Notes: generated from the letters alone by a model not told the origin. Shown: positions 1 to 7,159, counted from the stretch's first letter. The stretch is 21,804 nt of DNA from Bacillota bacterium (GCA_009782085.1 WQUN01000166.1:1-21804); one strand, 5' to 3'. Numbers and translations are program-made.

Positions 1-12
1 CCGAGCGAAGCC

Positions 13-74
13 TGTCATTCTGAGCGGAGCGAAGAATCTTTCTTTTAAGACCCTTCGCTGTGCTCAGGGTGACA
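13..74. repeat. Short palindromic intergenic repeat, copy 1
   Basis: An imperfect inverted repeat of about 62 bp. It begins TGTCATTCTGAGCGGAGCG and ends with the near complement (TGCTCAGGGTGACA), with an AAGA/TCTT inner arm around a T-rich centre. A related copy lies at 7209-7269 between other genes. Its form (terminal TGTCA/TGACA, no coding capacity, intergenic placement) fits a REP- or MITE-like dispersed repeat. No transposase is seen here, so the way it spread is unknown. Confidence 0.7.
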
Positions 75-77
75 AGT

Positions 78-187
78 CAATGTCAACAGGATAAAGGGGT
101 TTCGGTCGGGGATGGAACCCCGACCCTACGGAATCCGCGATTTTTAGCTGCGGGTTCCATCACGCACCGCTTAACCTGTTGACATTG
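78..187. repeat. Nested inverted repeats next to the TIR gene end
   Basis: A perfect 13-bp inverted repeat (CAATGTCAACAGG at 78-90 and its complement at 175-187) encloses a second pair, GATGGAACCC at 111-120 and GGGTTCCATC at 152-161. A third hairpin, GGTCGGGG at 104-111 against CCCCGACC at 118-125, competes with it. The sequence tgacaagtc occurs both just before (70-78) and just after (189-197) the structure. The whole could be a small non-autonomous mobile element or, in transcripts leaving the TIR gene, a 3' structure. Bases 1-211 otherwise hold no gene that can be seen. Confidence 0.6.
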
Positions 188-211
188 GATGACAAGTCGG
201 AAGTTATTTCC

Positions 212-3049
212 CTAACTTCCGATTAGCCTATTCTTTGCCGATTGCTCACATATTAGCATATTATTGGAAGCAGAAATTGTATTGGGGTGATGATCGCCCA
301 ACTTCTTTTTGAGAATTGCCAAGGCTTTACCGTAAAACTCCAATGCGCTGTCATACTCGCCCTGAGCATAAAAAACTCCCGCCATGTTGTTATAGGTTCT
401 AGCATTATCCGGGTGATCTTTTCCCAGCACCTTTTCGCGAATTTCCAAGGCTTTACCGTAAAACTCCAACACCCTGTCATAGTCGCCCTGAGCATAATAA
501 ACTAACGCCATGTTATTATAGGTCGTAGCGGTATCCCGGTGATCTTTTCCCAGCACTTTTTCGCGAATTGCCAAGGCTTTACCGTAAAACTCCAATGCCC
601 TGTCATAGTAGCCCTGAGCTTTATAAACTACCGCCATGTTGTTATAGGTCGTAGCGGTATCCGGGTGATCTTTTCCCAGCACTTTTTCGTAAATTGCAAA
701 GGCTTTACCGAAAAACTCCAAAGCCCTGCCATAGTCGCCCTGAGCTTCATAAACTAACGCCATGTCATTATAGGTTGTAGCGGTATACGGGTGATCTTTT
801 CCAAGCACTTTTTCGCGAATTGCCAAGGCTTTACCGAAAAACTCCAATGCCCTGCCATAGTCGCCCTGAGCGTAATAAATTCCCGCCATGTTGTTATAGG
901 TCGTAGCGGTATCCGGGTGATCTTTTCCCAGCACTTTTTCGTAAATTGCAAAGGCTTTACCGTAAAACTCCAACGCCCTGTCATAGTCGCCCTTGTTTTC
1001 ATAAACTACCGCCATGTTGTTATAGGTCGTAGCGGTATCCGGGTGATCTTCTTCCAGCACTTTTTCGCGAATTTCCAATACTTTACCGTGAAATTTCAAT
1101 GCCTTGTCATAATAACCCTGAGCTTCATAAACTACCGCCATGTTGTTATAGGTCGTAGCGGTATCCGGGTGATCTTTTCCCAGCACTTTTTCACTAATTG
1201 TCAAGGCTTTACCGTAAAACTCCAATGCCCTGCCATAGTCGCCCTGAACTTTATAAACCATCGCCATGTTGTTATATGTCGTAGCGGTATCCGGGTGATC
1301 TTTTCCCAGCACTTTTTCGCGAATTTCCAAGGCTATATTGTAAAAGAAAACGGCGTCGGGATATTTGGCGGTTTCGTTAAACCCATACGCCAAATTGAAA
1401 AACAACCGATGAAAATCCTCGGCAACCGCGCCTTGTCTGCGCAGGTTTTCGCAGACGCTCACGCCGTGGGGCGCCAGCGCGCCGAACCTCTCCCGCGCCT
1501 CAGCGGTTGAATAATATTTGTCATAAATCAATTCCGTCAAATTTTCGGCGCAGCTCCTTACATATTCGTTGCCTGGCGCAAGCCCGCTCTTTATCGCCTC
1601 CTGCAAAAGCCTGTGCACGCCTATCTCGTTTTTGTCGGCCTCCGATACGTTTATCAGCGAATACCGCCTTAACTCATGAACTGCCCTGTTTAACGCCAGC
1701 GGGTCGGCCGCGTCTTTTTTCAGCGGCTCCGGCAGGCGGACGTTGTTCTTTATCAGGCTGTCCACTAAAATTTTATCCGGGGCGTAGTAGGAGCACAAAT
1801 ACAGGAACTGCCTCGCGCTCTCGCTCTTTATTTTGTCTATGGAAATCTGCCATGTGACGTCCACGGCGGTTCTTTCGGAAGTTTCGCTTTCGCGGAGAAG
1901 CCTGAAACTGTATTCCCGGTATAATTTCTGATAATCGGAAAAGGACAGATCGTTCTCCGCTATGTACGCCCCTGCGTGTTCCAGCGCGAGCGGCAGATAA
2001 CCCAGTTCCTTGGCCAGCGGCCCCGCGCCGTCGCGCGGCTTGCCAAGAGTCCGGCGGCGCAGGAAGGCGACGGCCTCCTCCTCGGTAAACAAGCCGATTT
2101 TTTGGGGGACGATCCCCAGGTCAGACCAAAATTCATTCCTGGAGGTTATGAGGGTATTCCCCTGCCCGACATGATTTCGCGGGAGATAACCGCGCAGAAG
2201 GCCGTATTCCTCGGCGTTGTCGTAAACAAAAAGCCATTTTTGATTGTTTTCGGCCCATTCCCTGATACTGTTCCTGACGTTATCGGGCGTCGCCGCGTCC
2301 GGCGGCAGGCCGCAGAATTTCACGGCAAACTCCAGCGCACCGTTGTATAGAGATTCGGAGGTTTCGGCGGTGAACCACCAGACGCATTCGTACCTTTGCG
2401 AATATCTGTAGGCGTATTCCTTCGCGATCTGCGTTTTGCCTATCCCGCCCAAACCGTAAATTGTCTGAGTAAGCGTAACAAAATTCCCGTCGGCGAAAGA
2501 TTCCGCGATGGAATTAAGCTCCTTCTCCCTGCCTGTGAAATACGCGTTTCTGTCCGGAAGATTGTTGGGCGGCAGGCTGCCGGGAAAACGCGTCTTGTTG
2601 TTTGGGAAACCTTTGGATTTCCTTTCCGCCGGGCCAGGGCCTATTCCTTGAAGCAGCCGTTCCGCCGCCGCCGCATTATCGTCAAGCCCGGACAGGTCGA
2701 TATAAGTCCGCGCCTTCAGCAATCCTTCGGGCTTCACGTCCTCTATGCGGACGGGGATGAGCAGCCGCTTTTCACCGACGGGGTCGTCCGCAAAAGCGTT
2801 TTGCCACTCCGACTTGCAATACGCGGATTCGAGATAAGCCTTCGACAGAACGGGAATTATTTTTTCGCACTTTTTAAGCGCCTCGTGCATATCGTTGACA
2901 AAACTTCCGCCGGATTTGAAATCCCACGCTTGTATAACTGTCGTATAACCCGCGTTTTCAAGGGTTTCGGCTATCCACAATGCCCAGTTTTCGTCTTTGC
3001 CCGTGTAGCTCACGAAGAAATTTTTTCTTTCGTTTTCCGAAACGCCCAT
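212..3049 (-). CDS. TIR / NB-ARC (STAND NTPase) / TPR protein
   Basis: About 945 residues. Residues 9-135 form a TIR domain (FFVSYTGKDE near the start). The glutamate expected for NAD hydrolysis is E81 in the CKSEW motif. Residues about 170-400 are an NB-ARC-type NTPase with P-loop GLGGIGKT (199-206), a Walker B region KWLFVYDN near 271-278, an ITSRN sensor near 301 and a GLPL-like LGYLPLAL near 349. A winged-helix-like region follows, then about nine kinesin-light-chain-type TPR units of 42 residues. In the family, TPRs sense, NB-ARC oligomerises and TIR degrades NAD, often as anti-phage defence; this function is inferred. The ATG at 3049 was chosen because an upstream frame extension to 3190 would run into the preceding toxin gene and lie upstream of the predicted promoter. 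The TPR half is visibly less GC-rich than the neighbouring core genes, which suggests acquisition. Confidence 0.9.
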   Translation of the reverse strand: MGVSENERKNFFVSYTGKDENWALWIAETLENAGYTTVIQAWDFKSGGSFVNDMHEALKKCEKIIPVLSKAYLESAYCKSEWQNAFADDPVGEKRLLIPVRIEDVKPEGLLKARTYIDLSGLDDNAAAAERLLQGIGPGPAERKSKGFPNNKTRFPGSLPPNNLPDRNAYFTGREKELNSIAESFADGNFVTLTQTIYGLGGIGKTQIAKEYAYRYSQRYECVWWFTAETSESLYNGALEFAVKFCGLPPDAATPDNVRNSIREWAENNQKWLFVYDNAEEYGLLRGYLPRNHVGQGNTLITSRNEFWSDLGIVPQKIGLFTEEEAVAFLRRRTLGKPRDGAGPLAKELGYLPLALEHAGAYIAENDLSFSDYQKLYREYSFRLLRESETSERTAVDVTWQISIDKIKSESARQFLYLCSYYAPDKILVDSLIKNNVRLPEPLKKDAADPLALNRAVHELRRYSLINVSEADKNEIGVHRLLQEAIKSGLAPGNEYVRSCAENLTELIYDKYYSTAEARERFGALAPHGVSVCENLRRQGAVAEDFHRLFFNLAYGFNETAKYPDAVFFYNIALEIREKVLGKDHPDTATTYNNMAMVYKVQGDYGRALEFYGKALTISEKVLGKDHPDTATTYNNMAVVYEAQGYYDKALKFHGKVLEIREKVLEEDHPDTATTYNNMAVVYENKGDYDRALEFYGKAFAIYEKVLGKDHPDTATTYNNMAGIYYAQGDYGRALEFFGKALAIREKVLGKDHPYTATTYNDMALVYEAQGDYGRALEFFGKAFAIYEKVLGKDHPDTATTYNNMAVVYKAQGYYDRALEFYGKALAIREKVLGKDHRDTATTYNNMALVYYAQGDYDRVLEFYGKALEIREKVLGKDHPDNARTYNNMAGVFYAQGEYDSALEFYGKALAILKKKLGDHHPNTISASNNMLICEQSAKNRLIGS
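260..1395 (-). repeat. Tandem 126-bp coding repeats (TPR array)
   Basis: The landmark GTGATCTT recurs at 413, 539, 665, 791, 917, 1043 (slightly changed), 1169 and 1295, with a degenerate copy at 287, so the period is exactly 126 bp or 42 codons. Each unit encodes a version of DHPDTATTYNNMA-VY-AQGDY-RALEFYGKAL-I-EKVLGK. Several units differ by only a few bases. The outermost units (near 287 and above 1330) are more diverged, as expected for an array that grows and is homogenised in its middle. Confidence 0.93.
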
Positions 3050-3099
3050 GGGAACCCCCCGTCTCCCGGTATTCAAGCCCAATTCAAAAGGACGAACCC

Positions 3100-3128
3100 A
3101 TTTTACCGCGAGTCCGTCCCAATGTAAA
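3100..3128 (-). promoter_or_regulatory. Promoter of the TIR-NB-ARC-TPR gene
   Basis: On the minus strand, a -35 TTTACA (3123-3128) and a -10 TAAAAT (3100-3105) are separated by 17 bp. Each matches the sigma-70/sigma-A consensus at five of six positions. The predicted transcript begins near 3093, giving a leader of about 45 nt before the ATG at 3049. The promoter overlaps the space just after the toxin stop codon, so the TIR gene can be transcribed apart from the toxin-antitoxin pair. Confidence 0.65.
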
Positions 3129-3137
3129 CACACCTTG

Positions 3138-3398
3138 CTAATCTTCGTTATGACCCTTGCATTTCGCGATGTAAATATTTTTTTCGTCAATACTGTATAT
3201 CAGCCTATGGACATCCGTGATCCTTCTGCTCCAAAAACCAGACAGCTCGTTTTTCAGCGCTTCCGGCTTGCCCAGTCCGCTGTTTCCGCTTCGCTCAATA
3301 TCCCGAATCAATTCGTTGATTTTACGCAGCGCCTTTTTATCGTTCACAATCCAGTATTGGTACTGCTCCCAGGCAATGTCGGAAAAGATTTTATTCAT
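3138..3398 (-). CDS. yoeB: YoeB-family mRNA-cleaving toxin
   Basis: An 86-residue protein of the RelE/YoeB superfamily. These toxins enter the ribosomal A site and cleave mRNA, stopping translation. It aligns over its full length with Escherichia coli YoeB, including KINELI near 26-31 and LSGFWSRRIT near 52-61. The catalytic residues are at the same numbers: E46 (in GKPEAL), R65 (in VHRLIY) and H83. The C-terminal tyrosine of E. coli YoeB is replaced by a short NED tail. The start overlaps the antitoxin stop by 8 bp, so the two are translationally coupled. The toxin looks intact. Confidence 0.93.
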   Translation of the reverse strand: MNKIFSDIAWEQYQYWIVNDKKALRKINELIRDIERSGNSGLGKPEALKNELSGFWSRRITDVHRLIYSIDEKNIYIAKCKGHNED

Positions 3399-3648
3399 CT
3401 GCCGCCAGCTCCCTTATTTTACATTGCCCTTTTTTCAACTGTTCAATAGAGCGGATCAGCTCGTTGTAGTCTTTTGGGTTTTTTCTTACGTACAAGTTCT
3501 CCAGCATATTGGTATATTCTCTTTCGGACATCAAAACAACGTTCTCGCCCCGTTCCCGTGTAATAATGATCGTCTCGAAATCATTTACGGTTTTGTCGCA
3601 AATTTCCTTTAGATTTTGCCGCGCAGTCGTATAGTTGATTGCTGTCAT
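3391..3648 (-). CDS. yefM: YefM-family antitoxin (Phd/YefM)
   Basis: An 85-residue protein beginning MTAINYTTARQNLKEICDK, the usual Phd/YefM N-terminal DNA-binding half. The C-terminal part is the segment expected to wrap the toxin. YefM neutralises YoeB and, alone or with YoeB, represses its own promoter. The ATG at 3648 was chosen over an in-frame start at 3747 for two reasons: it follows a GAGGTG ribosome site, and the longer version would begin upstream of the promoter. It is the first gene of a two-gene operon with yoeB. Confidence 0.93.
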   Translation of the reverse strand: MTAINYTTARQNLKEICDKTVNDFETIIITRERGENVVLMSEREYTNMLENLYVRKNPKDYNELIRSIEQLKKGQCKIRELAADE

Positions 3649-3679
3649 TTGAAACACCTCATTCCGGATCATTTTTTTC

Positions 3680-3708
3680 ATTGTACAGTACATTGTACGG
3701 TTTGTCAA
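3680..3708 (-). promoter_or_regulatory. yefM-yoeB promoter with overlapping TGTACA operator
   Basis: On the minus strand a perfect -35 TTGACA (3703-3708), a 17-bp spacer and a -10 TACAAT (3680-3685) form a near-consensus promoter. A palindromic TGTACA hexamer (3682-3687) overlaps the -10. A second copy, TGTACG on the plus strand, sits 12 bp away at 3694-3699 in the spacer. E. coli YefM-YoeB recognises TGTACA cores in a paired operator, so this arrangement points to the same kind of autoregulation. Confidence 0.85.
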
Positions 3709-3746
3709 GAAATTATCGAATATAGTCCTTCCTGAATGTTTTCTCA

Positions 3747-3772
3747 TTAAGAAAACCAGCCTTGCGGCTGGT
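3747..3772 (-). terminator. Rho-independent terminator behind rpmA
   Basis: A 7-bp perfect stem (ACCAGCC at 3755-3761, GGCTGGT at 3766-3772) with a TTGC loop on the plus strand. Read on the minus strand it is followed by TTTTCTTAAT. It lies about 50 bp after the rpmA stop and just upstream of the yefM promoter, so it separates the ribosomal operon from the toxin-antitoxin pair. Confidence 0.75.
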
Positions 3773-3822
3773 CTATTCTTGATTGAGACGCCTAACAGTA
3801 TTTCGGACGCGCTGTGCGCGAT

Positions 3823-4104
3823 TTACTCCGCAACCGGATATACCGACACCTGTTTCCTGGCGTGCTTGCTCTCGAACTTTACCCTGCCGGTCACAAGGGC
3901 GAACAGGGAATCGTCGGAGCCGCGCCCGACGTTGGTTCCCGGGTGGATCTTCGTGCCGCGCTGGGTGTAGAGGATGTTGCCGGCGCTGACGACCTGGCCG
4001 TCCGCGCGCTTGGCCCCGAGGCGCTTGGCCTCGGAATCGCGGCCGTTCCTCGTGGAGCCGACGCCCTTTTTGTGCGCGAAAAATTGCAGATTTATCTTCA
4101 ACAT
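3823..4104 (-). CDS. rpmA: Large ribosomal subunit protein bL27, Prp-cleaved precursor
   Basis: A 93-residue L27, which reaches toward the peptidyl-transferase centre. It begins MLKINLQFFAHKKGVGSTRN: the extension ending LQFF is the Firmicutes type, removed by Prp before ribosome assembly, with the cut expected between F9 and A10. The GRDSEAKRLG and GNILYTQRGTKIHPG segments are diagnostic. The start has a GGGAGG ribosome site 7 to 8 bases upstream and overlaps the end of prp by 7 bp. The longer frame to 4260 is an artefact of reading back through prp. Confidence 0.97.
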   Translation of the reverse strand: MLKINLQFFAHKKGVGSTRNGRDSEAKRLGAKRADGQVVSAGNILYTQRGTKIHPGTNVGRGSDDSLFALVTGRVKFESKHARKQVSVYPVAE

Positions 4105-4439
4105 CGCTTTGCCTCCCGAGTTTTTATCTCCTTGATCCTGATCTCTTTCGGGTACTCCTCCGCGAGGGAGCGGAGACCCAGCGCCAGCGACGCCGTCAGA
4201 AGCTCGGCGTCGCGGTTTTCCCCGCCGTCCCGGAGCCGCGGCATCGAGAAGCGAAGCCATCCGCCGCCGTTTTCGGGGCAGTCGCAGGACAGCTCCTCGC
4301 CGGCGAACGCCTCGACGGAGTTCACCGTGTTGAACGTCAGCGCGGAAACCGCGGAGCAGACAATGTCGAGCCCGTGGCCCTCCGCCTCGAACCCGTATAC
4401 CGCGCCGTTCTTATTGTAAAACAGACGGACCGAAATCAT
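4098..4439 (-). CDS. prp: Ribosomal-processing cysteine protease Prp
   Basis: A 113-residue protein between rplU and rpmA, the standard place of Prp (YsxB family), which trims the L27 N-terminus. The catalytic pair is visible as H22 in EGHG and C28 in DIVCSAVSAL. In Staphylococcus aureus Prp the residues are H22 and C34, with a loop of about eleven residues between them. Here the loop is only five residues, about six shorter, although the reading frame is intact. The start lies 4 bp after the rplU stop with no good ribosome site, so translation is probably coupled to rplU. The end overlaps rpmA by 7 bp. Confidence 0.9.
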   Translation of the reverse strand: MISVRLFYNKNGAVYGFEAEGHGLDIVCSAVSALTFNTVNSVEAFAGEELSCDCPENGGGWLRFSMPRLRDGGENRDAELLTASLALGLRSLAEEYPKEIRIKEIKTREAKRC

Positions 4440-4443
4440 ACCG

Positions 4444-4755
4444 TCAGACGGTGATTTTTTCGATCTTCAGGCGCGTGAAGGGCTGGCGGTGGCCTCTTTT
4501 CTTGTGGAAGCCCTTTTTGGACTTGAACTTGTAGATGATGACCTTCTTCTCCTTGCCGTCGCCCAGCACAGAGGCGGTGACCACCGCCCCGTCCACATAC
4601 GGCCTGCCGAACCTCGTCTCGCCGCCGGCGGACGCGAGAAGGACCCTGTCGAAATCATAGGCCATGCCGACCTCTGCGGACAGCTTCTCGACCTTTATCA
4701 CGTCGCCCTCGCTGACCTTGTACTGCTTGCCGCCGGTTTCAAAAACCGCGTACAT
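4444..4755 (-). CDS. rplU: Large ribosomal subunit protein bL21
   Basis: A 103-residue protein, the usual length of L21, which binds 23S rRNA during early assembly. It begins MYAVFETGGKQYKVSEGDVI and ends with the basic KKGFHKKRGHRQPFTRLKI segment, both diagnostic. The ATG at 4755 follows a GGAGGTG ribosome site. A longer upstream frame to 5058 has no ribosome site and passes through the structured leader, so it was rejected. First gene of the rplU-prp-rpmA operon. Confidence 0.97.
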   Translation of the reverse strand: MYAVFETGGKQYKVSEGDVIKVEKLSAEVGMAYDFDRVLLASAGGETRFGRPYVDGAVVTASVLGDGKEKKVIIYKFKSKKGFHKKRGHRQPFTRLKIEKITV

Positions 4756-5153
4756 AAAACACCTCCGAACGTGATCGCGCGCATTTCCGGGAACCGAAGC
4801 ACGGAAGCCGGGTAAACTACAAACTCTCGGCGGTTTTGCCGGATGCCGAAAACATTTGCCGGCGAAGCCGACAGAGGAGGCTGATGTTTTCGCACTCCGG
4901 TATTGTTCCGTTTTTCCGGTTATTCCGTATGGCGCGGCATGTAACTCGCCGGATATGGCATCGCGCGTATATGCGGAAAACATTTGCCGGCTGCGCGGAG
5001 TGTTTCGGCGCTGACCGGCGGCAAGGGAGGCTGACGTTTTCGCTCTCCTGCGCAACAACGGCGAATTTGAAAACCTTTCCGGGCGGATGGGCGCATCGCG
5101 GAAGAAATGACAGTTTCTACGTAAATATTTTACATAATATCTCCGCGAAAGCA
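4756..5153 (-). ncRNA. Long structured rplU leader with two related hairpin modules
   Basis: No gene is seen in this stretch. From the predicted start near 5153 the mRNA would carry about 400 nt before rplU. On the minus strand two modules share the 5' side GCGAAAAC(A/G)TCAGCCTCC and the 3' side GCCGGCAAATGTTTTC. Module 1 is at 4847-4892 and has a perfect 9-bp outer stem plus a 7-bp inner stem. Module 2 is at 4973-5043, with an outer stem of about 8 bp, a 6-bp inner stem and a larger apical part. Many Firmicutes rplU genes have an autoregulatory L21 leader; whether these modules are that RNA or an unrelated repeat cannot be told by eye. The CCTCC in each could also pair with the rplU ribosome site. 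Confidence 0.5.
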
Positions 5154-5159
5154 GAGTTC

Positions 5160-5189
5160 AGTATATCACGGGCGGGCGGAGCAAGTCAA
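5160..5189 (-). promoter_or_regulatory. Promoter of the rplU-prp-rpmA operon
   Basis: On the minus strand a -35 TTGACT (5184-5189) and a -10 TATACT (5160-5165), each five of six to consensus, are 18 bp apart. The site lies just after the stop of the ABC-F gene and about 400 bp before rplU, which makes the leader unusually long. Confidence 0.65.
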
Positions 5190-5217
5190 GCCGATTTTTC
5201 GGCGATTTATTGCGGGG

Positions 5218-7119
5218 TCATTTCGCCCGCGCCATCTCCTCCCCCTCCGCGTACAGCTCCAGCAGCCTCTCCTCCAGCCCCGTCTTTTCCCCGTACAGCC
5301 TGGCGGCGGCCTCGTGGTCGCTGCCGGTCTCTCCGTCCATCAGAAGCGCGTCGATCCGCGCGATCTCCCCCTCGACGCGGCCGATCTCCCGGCGGAGCTT
5401 CTCGGCGCGGCTTTTTCCGCGCCTCTCGGCGTCGGCGTCCTCCTTCTTTTTGAGCCAGTCGGATTTGTTCCGCGACATGTAAGCGCTCTTTTCAGGCCCC
5501 GCGGCGTCGCCGTAGTTCTCGGCCTTTTTCGCCAGGTAGTCGTCGTAGTTACCCAGGTACGCGGTCACGCCCTCCGCGCTCATCTCCAGCACCCTGTCGG
5601 CCGTGTTGTTGATGAAATATCGGTCGTGGGAGATGTAGAGGACGGTGCCGGGGAAGTTCCGGAGGGCCTCCTCCAGAATCTCCTTGGAGTACATGTCCAG
5701 GTGGTTCGTGGGCTCGTCCAGAAGCAAGGTGTTCGCGCCGGCCAGCATGATCTTCGCCAGAGCCACGCGCCCCTTTTCGCCGCCGGAGAGGGAGTTGACG
5801 GTCTTGAACACGTCGTCGCCGGTGAACACGAAGGCCGCCAGGACGTTTCGTATCTCGCCGTTCGAAAGCCGGGGATAGCTCTCACGGATGTCGTCCATAA
5901 GGGGCAGATCCGACGCCGCGAGCTCGTGCTCCTGGTCGTAATAGCCAGTCTTTACGTTCACGCCCCACTTCACGCTTCCCCCATAAGACATCCGGTTCAG
6001 CAGTATCCTGAAAAGCGTCGTCTTGCCGACGCCGTTCGGCCCGATCAGCGCCACCTTTTCGCCCCTTTTCACGGCGAACGACACGTCCCGGAAAAGCGTG
6101 AAATCGCCGAAGCTCTTCGACACGCTGTCCGCGAAGAGCACGTCCCCGCCGCTCTCCACCCTCGGCTTTAGCATCAGCCGCATCCTGTCCGGCAAGGACT
6201 CCGGCCTCTCCAGGCGCTCCAGCCTGGCGAGCCGCTTCTCGCGGCTGTCCGCCGCCTTGACCGACTTCTCCCTGTTAAAGGAGCGGTACGTCCGGATGAT
6301 CTCCTCCTGCCGCCGGATCTCCTTCTGCTGGTCGAGATACTGCTTCATCCTGAGCTCGCGGTCGATCTCCTTGTGCCTGGCGTAAAAGGTGTAGCCGCCC
6401 ATATAGACCGTCGACCGCTTATTCTCGATCTCGACGGTCTTGGTCGTGACCCTGTCCAGGAAATACCGGTCGTGGGAGACGATCAGTATCGCGCCCGGAT
6501 AGGCGCGCAGATAGTCCTCGAGCCATTCGACGCTCGATATGTCCAGGTGGTTCGTGGGCTCGTCCAGCAAAAGCAGATCCGGCTCGGCCAGCAGCAGCCT
6601 CCCCAAAGCGACGCGGGTCTTTTGCCCGCCGGAGAGCAGCGCGACGCTCTGGCCCCACTCGTCCTCGCCGAAGCCCAGGCCCTTGGCGACGCCCCTGACG
6701 CGGCTCTCATACTCGTAGCCTTTGGCCTGTTCGAACCTGTGCGTGAGCGCGGAATAGCGCTCCATGTGCTCAGCGAGGGCCGCGTCCCGAAGCCCCGCCA
6801 TGCGCCTCTCCATCTCCCGCAGGTCGCCCTCCATGGCGATCACGCGGTCGAAGACGCGGAGCAGCTCGCTGTAGACCGTGCCGCCGGACTCGAACTCCGC
6901 CGTCTGCGGAAGGTAGCCCGCGCGGCTTTCTTTCGCGGCGCTTATCTCGCCGGAGTCAGGCTCGAGCTCGCCGGTTATGATCCGGAAAACCGTGGTCTTT
7001 CCGGCGCCGTTGACGCCGACCATGGCGGCCTTCTCCCGCTCCTCCAGAGTGAAGGTCACGTCAGCCAGGATTTCGGCCGCGCCGTAGGATTTTGCTATAT
7101 GTGTGAGGCTTAATATCAT
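5218..7119 (-). CDS. ABC-F family ribosome-associated ATPase (YdiF-like)
   Basis: A 633-residue soluble protein with two ABC ATPase domains and no membrane segment, the hallmark of ABC-F factors that act in the ribosomal E site on stalled or slow ribosomes. Domain 1 has Walker A GVNGAGKT (35-42), signature LSGGQ (162-166) and Walker B LLLLDEPTNHLD (about 182-193). The charged interdomain linker is about 230-320. Domain 2 has GPNGVGKT (360-367), LSGGE (444-448) and LLLDEPTNHLD (465-475). A basic, probably coiled-coil tail follows from about 540. Length and layout resemble Bacillus YdiF (about 640). Resistance-type ABC-F proteins look similar, and the linker does not allow a firm choice. An AAGGAAA ribosome site precedes the ATG. 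Confidence 0.93.
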   Translation of the reverse strand: MILSLTHIAKSYGAAEILADVTFTLEEREKAAMVGVNGAGKTTVFRIITGELEPDSGEISAAKESRAGYLPQTAEFESGGTVYSELLRVFDRVIAMEGDLREMERRMAGLRDAALAEHMERYSALTHRFEQAKGYEYESRVRGVAKGLGFGEDEWGQSVALLSGGQKTRVALGRLLLAEPDLLLLDEPTNHLDISSVEWLEDYLRAYPGAILIVSHDRYFLDRVTTKTVEIENKRSTVYMGGYTFYARHKEIDRELRMKQYLDQQKEIRRQEEIIRTYRSFNREKSVKAADSREKRLARLERLERPESLPDRMRLMLKPRVESGGDVLFADSVSKSFGDFTLFRDVSFAVKRGEKVALIGPNGVGKTTLFRILLNRMSYGGSVKWGVNVKTGYYDQEHELAASDLPLMDDIRESYPRLSNGEIRNVLAAFVFTGDDVFKTVNSLSGGEKGRVALAKIMLAGANTLLLDEPTNHLDMYSKEILEEALRNFPGTVLYISHDRYFINNTADRVLEMSAEGVTAYLGNYDDYLAKKAENYGDAAGPEKSAYMSRNKSDWLKKKEDADAERRGKSRAEKLRREIGRVEGEIARIDALLMDGETGSDHEAAARLYGEKTGLEERLLELYAEGEEMARAK

Positions 7120-7150
7120 AAAACCATTTCCTTTTTGGAAAAGATACGGT

Positions 7151-7159
7151 ATTATATCA
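7151..7159 (-). promoter_or_regulatory. Extended -10 promoter of the ABC-F gene
   Basis: On the minus strand TGATATAAT gives a perfect TATAAT (7151-7156) with the TG of an extended -10. No good -35 is seen at 17 bp, which is tolerated by extended -10 promoters. The start would lie about 25 bp upstream of the ATG. Confidence 0.5.

Noticed and set aside
260..1395. Regular repeats that could be taken for a CRISPR array
   Set aside because: The period is 126 bp with no separate unique spacers, and the units are in-frame TPR codons.
791..1510. A 239-codon plus-strand frame opposite the TPR array
   Set aside because: It repeats FSQHFFANCQGF-like units only because it mirrors the tandem DNA repeats of the real gene.
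3050..3190. N-terminal extension of the TIR protein to the ATG at 3190
   Set aside because: It would overlap the end of yoeB by 53 bp, adds a segment with no TIR similarity and begins upstream of the promoter at 3100-3128.
5314..6171. Long plus-strand frames opposite the ABC-F gene
   Set aside because: They are shadows of a gene with all ABC motifs on the minus strand and have no ribosome site or domain.
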